From Choanephora cucurbitarum (taxonomy: Eukaryota > Mucoromycota > Mucoromycetes > Mucorales > Choanephoraceae): a stretch of DNA of 15,695 nucleotides. A model generated the notes under the pieces. That model saw only the letters and a list, made by a program, of their open reading frames with translations, was not told the DNA's origin and did no database searches. Location: positions 1 through 15,695 of the forward strand of contig JAIWNI010000258.1 in the NCBI GenBank assembly GCA_025331435.1, written 5' to 3'. Below are positions 8,080 to 15,695 of this stretch, piece after piece (position 1 is the stretch's first letter; every line of letters starts with the position of its first letter). The position numbers and the translations under genes are program-made.

Positions 8080-9468
8080 GGATACACTGTATTTCTATGT
8101 TAAAATCAGTTACCAATAATTTTTCATGGTCAGGCTGATGAACGGGAAAACGATGTGAAACAAATATGTAAGTTTAAAATAATATGATCAGGTACACACC
8201 AACAGTTTGATGGATGGATGAGAGCAACGACAGCTGCTACCTACCAGCAATAACAAGTTGTTGATTTAGCGAACGAACATCACACTTATCAGAGGAATAA
8301 TTGCCATGTAGATCTTTCTTATTGACTACTAGTAACGGACTATTAGAGTATGCAATAACTAAAGCTCTGTTCATGATATGTATGATAGTATTAGATAAGC
8401 AAAAAAAAAAAAGCAATCTCCATGTCAATTAGCTGAATTTGTCTTGAGAAACTTCTTATATTTCATGTCATTTTCGCATTCAGTGGAAGTTTCTTAAGGA
8501 TTATTATTTGTTTTAACACTGCTTGGATCAATATGACCAGGAATCTCAGAGCCTGTCAAACTACAGCATGAACTTACAACATCAGTGGTCTCGCCTTTAA
8601 GCCTATATGAAGTAGTTGTATCAAGACAATATGTATGTCTGCATGAGAAATAGAAATGTTTTCGAATACATGTTTGGTTCTAGTTTAATTATGGAAGATA
8701 GGTGCTTGAGTTAAACCAATTTTAAAGACAATTTTGTCCTGCTAAGCAAGTTGAATAGCTCCTATGGTACAGTAGTTTCTATAGAACTAACGAGAGATTC
8801 AGTGAGAGCGGACGTTTCAAATGATATTTTGAAGCTGTACCCAAAATTGCTGTACTTTGTTTATGATACGCATAATTTTATCAATGTAATCAGCCCAAAC
8901 TACAACAATTGCCTCTCCGCTTATTTCTTTCATATAACGAAATTGTTCAGAGCAGTCAAAAGTTCATCAAGATTATGCTCATGATCAGGTAAACAGGCAT
9001 TGTGTGTGAATTAATCTTGCTTAATTATAGAAATGCAATTGTGTATAACATCAAAGAAGAAAAAAGACTATTTCTTGAATGACAATACGCGCAAACAATT
9101 TTTAGTATGTCTCTTTTATAACATCAAGTATTTGCTTGTACACAAGCCTCTTTTTTTCTTTTTCTGAAGAGAACTTTATTATCTGCCAACAAAAATAAGC
9201 ATCCCTTTTTTTTCGAAATGACTGTACATAAATTTATTCTGGAAACTCTGTAACTGGTTTGTGAAGATGTGCTTCATGTCGCTTATTTAGTATCAAACAG
9301 TGCAGAACGAATGTGTCCTGAAGCAGCACAAAGTTAAATTATGCCTGGATTGATGCATGTCCAGAAAAATTAAAGTTGCACAAAGATTATGATCAATTTG
9401 GATTATACCTTTTCATTATATTTTTTTCTTCTTTTCTTTTTATCCTCCTTAAAGAAAAATCACTGAGA

Positions 9469-12048
9469 ATGTCTTCAAGTCGAGTCTCGCCTGAAGAATG
9501 GATTAAGAACAGACGTTACGGTGTCATTATCGATGCTGGTTCTTCTGGTTCAAGAGTCTATGTCTATTCTTGGAAAGACCACGAATTTGCAAAGACACTA
9601 TATTCGGCAGACGAGCTAAAAGGCAAAATACCTATTGTAGAAAGAGGTGATCAAGATGGTCTCAAATGGACAAGTAGAGAAGAGCCAGGTAACGAAAAAA
9701 TATAAGCCAACGTGATGGCGTCTAACATGCTCTTAGGCATCTCAACTTATGGTTCGACACCTACAAAGGTAGGGGAGCACTTGGATATGTTACTCAATTT
9801 TGCTCAAGAAGTTGTGCCTCAAGAACATCATTCATCTACACCTATCTTTCTTATGGCAACTGCAGGAATGCGCCTTTTACCTAAAGAACAACAAGATGCA
9901 TTGTTGAGCAGTACATGCAATTACATGCGAGAACATACTTCTTTCTTTGTCAGTGATTGTCAAACACATGTACGCATTATTCCTGGCGAGTTAGAAGGTG
10001 TTTATGGCTGGGTAGCTGTCAACTATCTAATGGGTGGATTTGACAATAGCATCAAGGCCTATCATGGAAAGGAGACAGCCACAGATAAAATAGAGCGACA
10101 TCATACATTCGGCTTTCTAGATATGGGTGGAGCCTCTGCTCAGATTGCATTTGAACCCGAGCATCATCAAAGACAGGAGCATATGGATGACTTGACACGT
10201 ATAAAGCTACATACGCTTGATGGAAGAACAGTTGATTATGACGTTTTTGTCACAACCTTTCTGGGATATGGCAGCAACGAGGCTCGAAGACGATATCTTG
10301 AAGACAGAGTTAAGCGGCTATATGCCTCTGGTCAAAAGAATTTGTTAGATGAACATCATTTGCTGCATCTGGACGATCCTTGTCTACCACGAAATCTCAA
10401 TATGACAGATACTTCTTCTACAAGTGTAGCTCTTTCGCTACATGGTACAGGCAATTTTGATCAGTGTATTCAGTACACTGTGCCCCTGCTAAACAAAGAT
10501 GCAGATTGCCCTACTAAGCCCTGTCTTTTTAACGGTGTACATACACCAGATATTGATTGGTCTGTCAATAAATTTGTTGGCATATCCGAGTACTGGTATT
10601 CATCACATGACATCCTTGGCTTAGGTGGTATGTATGACTTTATAGAATATGAAAAGAAGGCTACAGACTATTGCTCAAGAGACTGGGCAAGCACTATTAG
10701 TGAACACAAGGAAATAGCTCAACACGAAATTAGTCGATATCAAATGCAATGCTTTAAGTCAGCTTGGATTGTCAACGTACTACACGAAGGCATTGAGATT
10801 CCTCGAATTGAGAATCCAAGTGGGCACGCCAATACAACAGAAGAAGATCAGATGGTTTTGGAACAGACAATTGAAAGTGTGGAACAAAAGAATTGGAACC
10901 CGCCTTTTCAGAGTATTGACACCATTAATGACATTCAAGTCTCTTGGACATTGGGTGCTATGCTACTGCATGTCACTAGTCGTATTCCCCTAATTGATCA
11001 TCAAGATGGATTTTTGGGTCATAGTACAGACGACGAAGGCGCTCATGAAATTGCAGATGGCGTATCGCAAAGCCCCCATGCGGCTGATCCTCATCGTCAA
11101 CAGAATGGCAACAATGACAAGACTAGCTTATTAGGGGATGTCAACAAAAAATCCACTCATGCAGCACTTACTATTGCTCTGTTTATCTTGATCTGCGCTT
11201 TCATGATCTGGTATATGTTTAAGCGTGTCCAAAAACGACATTATATGAAACGCATGAATGCTGGTCCTAATGGTGGCATTCTTGGCGTCAACGACTCTTC
11301 TTTAAATCTCTCTTCTTCTTCCTCATCATCATCTTGGAATCCTCTGATATACCTCAGTACTTTGAGTCATACTGTTACCAAATCCACAGTAGCAATCCGA
11401 CATTGGGCATCTCGTTTGATACGAGGTAGAAGCAATCATCGATATATGCACGTTAATACAAACATAAATTCAAACACAAACAATTTAGATACAATGCACA
11501 TCACAAGCCCAGTTGATATGGATATACTTGATGATAGTATTGTAGCGGGCAATGAGTCTAACTCGGTCACTATCAGCATTACCAATGACCGTGTGTTAGG
11601 AGCATCCAACAAGACACCTAGTACTATCTCAAAACAATATTGGAACAAAAAGAGATATAGTGGGGATAGTCATACCAATCTGTTCCAAATCGCCGATGTA
11701 GTTGAAGGTTCTAGCGTATTGCCTTACAGAACATCGTCTGCACTTGGCTTGGCCAACCGTACCAATTCTTCATCAAGTTTGACAGCAAGAACGGGTAGTA
11801 GTAGTCCGAACCTAGCAACCACAACACTGGAAGGCGGTAATGAAACGCTACGACCACGATCCAGAATGGGATTTGTGATACACGAGCAATCAGACGAAGA
11901 AGAATATACTGTTAGTGATGGCCCACTCCTGTCCTCTGATAATCCAGCTGCGATTTGGTTACAAAACAACAGTCGATTAGGCACACCGAGAGGCAGTCCT
12001 AGAGGTAGTTTAGACGAGCGAAGAAGGCGTAAAGAAGAAGCTGATTAG
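9469..12048 (+). CDS. GDA1/CD39 family nucleoside phosphatase (Ynd1-like apyrase)
   Basis: The family hydrolyses nucleoside di- and triphosphates. In the Golgi this removes the GDP and UDP left by glycosyltransferases, allowing nucleotide-sugar import. Exons 9469-9688 and 9737-12048 join to 843 residues. The apyrase conserved regions appear in order: ACR1 IDAGSSGSR (21-29), ACR2 MATAGMR (113-119), ACR3 PGELEGVYGW (156-165), ACR4 FLDMGGASAQI (200-210) and an ACR5-like WTLGAML near 476. One membrane segment, ALTIALFILICAFMIWYMF (about 550-568), follows the catalytic domain, as in yeast Ynd1 rather than N-terminally anchored Gda1. The roughly 275-residue tail beyond it is Ser/Asn-rich with a run of Ser; that is longer than the tail of yeast Ynd1. 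The start is the first in-frame ATG and lies just before ACR1. A poly(A) signal is present downstream. Family assignment is secure; Golgi location is by homology. Confidence 0.95.
9689..9736 (+). other. 48-bp intron in the apyrase gene
   Basis: Donor GTAACG at 9689, branch CTAAC at 9722-9726 and acceptor CTTAG ending at 9736. Splicing is phase 1 and joins EEP to GISTYG, matching the PGIS-type sequence conserved after the ACR1 region in this family. The length is a multiple of three, but the intron holds an in-frame TAA at 9703-9705. Confidence 0.93.
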
Positions 12049-12223
12049 GTTACGGAAAGAAAAAGAAAAAGCAAGATAAACGTGCATACACACCATAGAC
12101 TGTTTATTAATACCCCCTTTCTATCTATTTTTCTTTGTTTCAATTACATGTATTCCTCTGAGCAAACATATGATTGATTCCCTCTTCCTTGTTTTCACCT
12201 AATTTAATGCTTGTTGATTTTTT

Positions 12224-12229
12224 AATAAA
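12224..12229 (+). terminator. Poly(A) signal AATAAA of the apyrase gene
   Basis: An exact AATAAA lies 176 bases after the apyrase stop codon, preceded by T-rich sequence. Position and orientation suit 3' end formation for this gene. Confidence 0.55.
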
Positions 12230-12654
12230 ACTAATACATAATAGAGTCAAGTAATATATATCAAAACGATATCAATGATCAGTGTTCCAAGTTTTTTACT
12301 ACTGTTTTTTGTCCTATCGAAGTCGCTAAGAGATAAACCACTTGTCGTGCTAGCTGACTAACATACCCCTATACTCTGTTTTCCTCTGAAGTTCGACATT
12401 GGAGTTACATCAAAGTAAAGTCTAGTGACCAAACTTCTAAAGTAACCTGGTGATTAACATATGAAAGAAAAGTTTTTACAAATATACTAATCCAGCCCAA
12501 TTAAGTGTATCAGCAAATAGGTCCATTATACTCAAGGCTCGTCTAGTCTCCATGCTAAAACCGGACGATACAGATATACTGAATCCTTTCCCTTCTCAAT
12601 TATATCAATCTTCAAAAAAAAAATCAATTAATGGTCGCAATCCGTTGCATTTTT

Positions 12655-12660
12655 TTTATT
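12655..12660 (-). terminator. Candidate poly(A) signal of the acetyltransferase gene
   Basis: TTTATT on the plus strand reads AATAAA on the minus strand, immediately after the acetyltransferase stop codon (12666-12668). It would give a very short 3' untranslated region and lies in a T-run, so a chance match is possible. Confidence 0.35.
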
Positions 12661-12665
12661 GCTTC

Positions 12666-13264
12666 TTATATGGGCTTCTTTAAAGTCAAGAAATGAAGGT
12701 CTTCATCTACTTTTAGCATTTCAGGCCATACGAAAGGGATTCGTTCACCTGTCTCTGAAAAACCAAGCTTTCTATACCAGGAAAGAATTTCAGGGCGATT
12801 CTCTAATACATGCATTACAGCAAATGTAAATCCCAACTGCTGCATCTCTATCAGAGCTTGGCGAATAAGCTTTCCCCCGATACCTCGGGATTGGTATAGA
12901 GGTGAAACAGAAAGCAGTCCGATTTCAGCTTCCTTTTCTTCGCTTTTCATAGGCTGAATCTGAAGTGTGCCTACCACTGTTTCTTCATCAAAAGCAAAGA
13001 GTAAGGTATTGGGCTGTCCACTCTCTTCCACAAAGTGTTTCATGTCCTCTTCAGTACATCGCAATCCGCCAACAATATCTTTTTCGGTAGTCCAGCCACC
13101 TAAAAAGATTTTTTTAAATAAATGTGAACAATAATATGTCGATAACAGTAACATTGTTTACCTTCTGAGCGATAAGCAGCGTTTACTGTTTTAGTAGCTT
13201 CTTGGACATATTTGATGTCAGAAGGAAGAGCCTTGCGAACAAATATAGTAGCTGGTTGGACCAT
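12666..13264 (-). CDS. GNAT-family N-acetyltransferase, substrate unknown
   Basis: It would transfer an acetyl group from acetyl-CoA to an amine. Exons 13264-13162 and 13099-12666 join to 178 residues, a usual length for a single-domain GNAT. The start ATG (13264-13262) gives MVQPATIFVRKALPSDIKYV, the usual opening beta strand followed by a helix. The acetyl-CoA-binding motif A is clear: IGLLSVSPLYQSRGIGGKLI with Q104-S-R-G-I-G109, matching Q/R-x-x-G-x-G/A. A later SWYRKLGF segment (141-148) holds the Tyr that often acts as the general acid and matches motif B. The 62-bp intron 13100-13161 has donor GTAAAC and acceptor TTTTTAG, and its removal joins SEG to GWTTEK. There is no signal peptide or membrane segment, so the protein is probably cytosolic or nuclear. 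Nothing identifies the substrate; the neighbouring genes do not help. Confidence 0.92.
13100..13161 (-). other. Intron of the acetyltransferase gene
   Basis: 62-bp intron on the minus strand, donor GTAAAC at 13161, acceptor TTTTTAG ending at 13100, with a T-rich tract before the acceptor. No textbook CTRAY branch site is obvious. It is phase 1 and splits a Gly codon. The unspliced reading would replace the N-terminal GNAT strand with intron-encoded residues, which supports splicing. Confidence 0.88.
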
Positions 13265-13297
13265 TTTAGCAAAGACAAAAAGAAAAGAAAAGGGAAG

Positions 13298-13305
13298 CTA
13301 TATAA
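13298..13305 (-). promoter_or_regulatory. TATA-like element upstream of the acetyltransferase gene
   Basis: Minus-strand TTATATAG lies about 35 bases before the ATG and is followed by a CT-rich stretch, the arrangement seen at many fungal promoters. It is close to the start codon, so the 5' untranslated region would be very short. Confidence 0.3.
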
Positions 13306-13578
13306 TTTTTTCTCTTAAAAATACAACCTTTTCGGAAATAGATTGGATGAAATTCGCACAAAGGGGAATCAGTAAAACCATTAGAACTGTGAATTCTGTG
13401 TAACAGAGCTTAAGTGGGCACAAAATCAACGAAGACAGTTGCAAATAATCCAAAGACATAAAAGTTGGCATAATGAAGTGCTCTTCTTTTTTTCTAACTG
13501 CAAATGTATCAATTTGTATCATTTTTGAATTTTTTTAAATGAGATTTGCTAGTGGCTTACAAATATCTCTTTGTCTTT

Positions 13579-13621
13579 CAGTAGGCCAAAATAACTTTCA
13601 TTCGTAGGACAAAGCCTACTG
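13579..13621. repeat. Short inverted repeat, possible hairpin
   Basis: CAGTAGGC (13579-13586) and its exact complement GCCTACTG (13614-13621) are separated by 27 bases. The spacer contains TTTCATTCGTAGGACAAA, an imperfect direct copy of the left arm region TTTCAGTAGGCCAAA. No function is assigned. Confidence 0.5.
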
Positions 13622-14844
13622 CGATGACCTTTGTGACCTTGAAAGTAAGCATTAGAAATGCTTATATACCGGCAATGTAGCACGAAACATTAATCGATGT
13701 TTTGTTTAGCTAATACAAGTAGCATTATAATTATTTAAGGAAACTTTCGAGTTTGATAAAGAGGTATGTGTAGAAAACTTCGGTTTATAGCAGTTCATCA
13801 CAACTTGATTCTAGAGGCCGTAAATATAGGATGTGATTTTGAATTATCAGCGATGTCAATGTCTCAGTTTACGCAACTAGTCTCTTTTAATTCAGTGCAT
13901 GTTATTGTTTCATAAAGGAGGCTGAATTAAAGAGATACTGTAAGCAAAAAACTAACTTTGTATGCTGTTCTCTGAAGATAAAATTCTCAAGTTCAAGTCT
14001 TTATTTAACTTTAAGCATGCAAACGGGTAGGTTGGTAAATGTTTATGAGCATATGTCACAAATCTATATAAAAAAAAGATGCATAGTGATATCGATTAAG
14101 ATTTTACTCTTCAAAGTGCATCTTGTATCTTTCGCTTTATCAAATGGTGTGAATCGTTTCAGCTCTTCTATCATAGCACTTTGTTTTTGCTCGAACATAG
14201 CTATTCCATGATCACTTATCATAACGCGCATACCAAAGAACAAAGTTAATCATTCCAAATTACACAATTCATCCAGGAAAATAACTGTTTAAGGTACAAT
14301 AATTCTAATGCGGTCAGTTTAAACATTAGTGATGCTTGCTGTATAACTTAAGAAAAGAACAATTGGTCCCCTTGCTCATCCTATTAACTTTACAGGACGG
14401 ATAAAAAAGGGACGAATATGCCGTCTTCAGCTCTATTTTTTGTCAGCAATGGCAGGTTTGAATGTAAATGAATACAACCCAGTTCTCTTGAATATAGTAG
14501 GCGTGTGAGTTACAATCAAAGTCCAAAATCTTAACAGGGAATCAAGTACTTACTGTGGCAACTTTATAAGTTCAAAGAAGGTATTTGATTGGAGACTCAT
14601 ATGCATTGTCTTTGATTAGCTTCCAGTTAAAAGCTATTACTGACAGTCTTTCAACCTGAAAATGATAAACTTAATCTTAGTATGTTCCAAAGCTTAAAAT
14701 TAAGCACCGATTCTGAAGATGAGATCATATAGGCACTCAACAAGAGGAAAATGAACCTGACTTTGAGTATTTCGTTAAGTTGTAGAAATAGTCAATTGTT
14801 TAGTTTGTTTTCAGAAAGTCCTTCTTTTTGTAAATTCAATTCAT

Positions 14845-15693
14845 TTAAATCAGTCGTTTTTTATTAATATAAATTGCATCAATTGATTGACAAGCTATCT
14901 CAAGATAGCCGTTTTCCATAACTTTCAATAATTCACAATCATTTAAAATGGATGATGGACGAAAGAGAATCTGTTTGGAAGGTAACAGAGGATCAATATC
15001 TTGAGCTAAAACACTAGTTAATGCCTCAACATCTTTTGTATTCAGCTCTTGAAATGGTCTAATTGGCGGTGCATAATGATTCTTGAGTGTCGTATGATAC
15101 CAAGAAGATCTGCTTTTATGTTGCACATGAAGAAGTTGCATCTGCGTTGTCTTATGATTCATAAAACGCCCAAAAAGATTTAGTTCTATTCGCAGAAGCT
15201 TTTGTTGCTGTAAACATATTCTTGCCTTTAGAGCAGAAGTTTTAAATCTGACACGATCTAAAGCCAATTGTTTTAACTCGAAGCAACGAAGAGAAATATA
15301 GTCAAAGACTTCATCGAACAATCTAGAGCAAGAAAGCCTAATCTTCTTTAATGGATGTGGGACTGTACTGCGTCGCTGCTGCTCAATTCTAGCTTTTGTT
15401 ACTACAAGCCTGAGTGATTGAATTTCTAGTGATGTCAGGTGAAGAAATTGGTCTAAAACCATGTCGATATGATAGGTTCTTGCTCCACCCTCCAAGCTTA
15501 AGTGCTGGAGTCTAGGGAATGCTTTGCTTATGATGCTGATAAGGCTGTTGAATGGCTTCCATTGTGGCAGCAAGATCTTAAGACTATTAAGAAAAGGGAG
15601 GCAATCGGGTTTTAGTAATCTAGAATCTACAACTATTCGAGGGTCATGAAGTACTAGTCTGCAAAATCTTCGCTGCATTTTTTTTAATTGTTG
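14845..15693 (-). CDS. Leucine-rich-repeat protein, C-terminal part, F-box-like (5' partial)
   Basis: The minus-strand frame is open to the window edge and stops with TAA at 14847-14845. An ATG at 15678-15676 starts a 277-residue reading, but the frame stays open upstream of it (QQLKK before the Met), so this is probably the 3' portion of a longer gene. The visible part has several Leu-rich segments spaced like irregular LRRs: FPRLQHLSLEGG, LTSLEIQSLRLV, LKKIRLSC, LKQLALDRVRF and KLLRIELNLFG. This style is common in fungal F-box/LRR proteins, which recruit substrates to SCF ubiquitin ligases, but no F-box is visible because the N-terminus lies outside. The C-terminal third has no clear motif. 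Function is therefore an inference from repeat pattern alone. Confidence 0.55.
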   Translation of the reverse strand, partial: QQLKKMQRRFCRLVLHDPRIVVDSRLLKPDCLPFLNSLKILLPQWKPFNSLISIISKAFPRLQHLSLEGGARTYHIDMVLDQFLHLTSLEIQSLRLVVTKARIEQQRRSTVPHPLKKIRLSCSRLFDEVFDYISLRCFELKQLALDRVRFKTSALKARICLQQQKLLRIELNLFGRFMNHKTTQMQLLHVQHKSRSSWYHTTLKNHYAPPIRPFQELNTKDVEALTSVLAQDIDPLLPSKQILFRPSSILNDCELLKVMENGYLEIACQSIDAIYINKKRLI

Positions 15694-15695
15694 CA

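Larger units (their letters stand above)
6530..9468. other. 2.9-kb gene-poor spacer between the divergent PDI and apyrase genes
   Basis: AT-rich sequence that must hold both promoters and 5' untranslated regions. Open frames of 60-77 codons occur on both strands but carry no recognisable motif, and their number is about what chance predicts. A TTTTTAG only a few bases before the PDI ATG (minus strand, around 6534-6540) could be the acceptor of a 5' UTR intron. A pyrimidine-rich tract at about 9419-9450 precedes the apyrase start. I see no tRNA, long repeat or transposon end. The only weakly coding-like segment is 7495-8079, listed separately. Confidence 0.5.
12049..12665. other. Convergent intergenic region between apyrase and acetyltransferase genes
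   Basis: Shared 3' flanks of two tail-to-tail genes. It contains the AATAAA for the apyrase (12224-12229). On the other strand an AATAAA (plus-strand TTTATT, 12655-12660) starts only a few bases after the acetyltransferase stop. No further gene or RNA is visible. Confidence 0.6.
13265..14844. other. Gene-free stretch between acetyltransferase and LRR genes
   Basis: Apart from the acetyltransferase promoter region at the left end, I find no supported gene. Short open frames (63-74 codons) have no motif. The only structure is a pair of exact 8-bp inverted repeats, CAGTAGGC at 13579-13586 and GCCTACTG at 13614-13621. I saw no tRNA, tandem array or element end. Confidence 0.5.

Noticed and set aside
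8715..8984. 90-codon plus-strand open stretch in the spacer
   Set aside because: Length is within chance for AT-rich DNA scanned in six frames, it has no ATG at its start and no recognised motif.
13101..13154. Upstream extension of acetyltransferase exon 2 (MLLLSTYYCSHLF...)
   Set aside because: It is intron-encoded; splicing to the exon at 13162-13264 restores a normal GNAT N-terminus.
1..15695. CRISPR array, phage genes or bacterial operon signals
   Set aside because: The genes have spliceosomal introns and eukaryotic secretory-pathway products; the tandem repeats have no unique spacers.

Overview
This window looks like nuclear DNA of an early-diverging fungus, probably Mucoromycota (a Mucorales-type mould). 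The reasons are AT-rich sequence, short spliceosomal introns (48-177 bp, GTAAGT-like donors and CTAAC/CTAAT branch sites), a PDI ending in HDEL, a yeast Ynd1-like apyrase, and a MULE-type transposase joined to an OTU protease. The taxonomic call is an inference, since no rRNA or marker gene is present.

Layout. (1) Positions 1-1890 hold the 3' part of a transposable element on the + strand. It has a transposase C-terminal region with a SWIM zinc finger, a Lys/Glu microsatellite in which the reading frame changes by -1, and an OTU-type cysteine protease domain with its catalytic residues in place. It is followed by an array of 15-bp repeats that may mark the element's end. (2) Positions 1890-4790 contain no gene I can support. 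They do carry a 412-bp foldback element (3864-4275) with 177-bp, almost perfect inverted arms, CACTG/CAGTG tips and a 3-bp TAT target duplication. (3) Positions 4791-6529 (- strand) hold a complete three-exon protein disulfide isomerase. (4) Positions 6530-9468 are a long gene-poor spacer; 7495-8079 is the only stretch with even a weak coding look. (5) Positions 9469-12048 (+) hold a two-exon GDA1/CD39 nucleoside phosphatase with a C-terminal membrane anchor and a long Ser-rich tail. (6) Positions 12666-13264 (-) hold a two-exon GNAT acetyltransferase, tail to tail with the phosphatase gene. (7) Positions 13265-14844 hold no gene I can see. (8) Positions 14845-15693 (-) hold the C-terminal part of a leucine-rich-repeat protein cut by the window edge.

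PDI and the Golgi apyrase both serve the secretory pathway: oxidative folding in the ER, and hydrolysis of nucleoside diphosphates released by Golgi glycosyltransferases. They are transcribed divergently but lie about 2.9 kb apart, so I do not read this as a functional cluster. The most distinctive content is mobile: the transposase-OTU element with its in-frame slippery heptamers and the nearly perfect foldback element.
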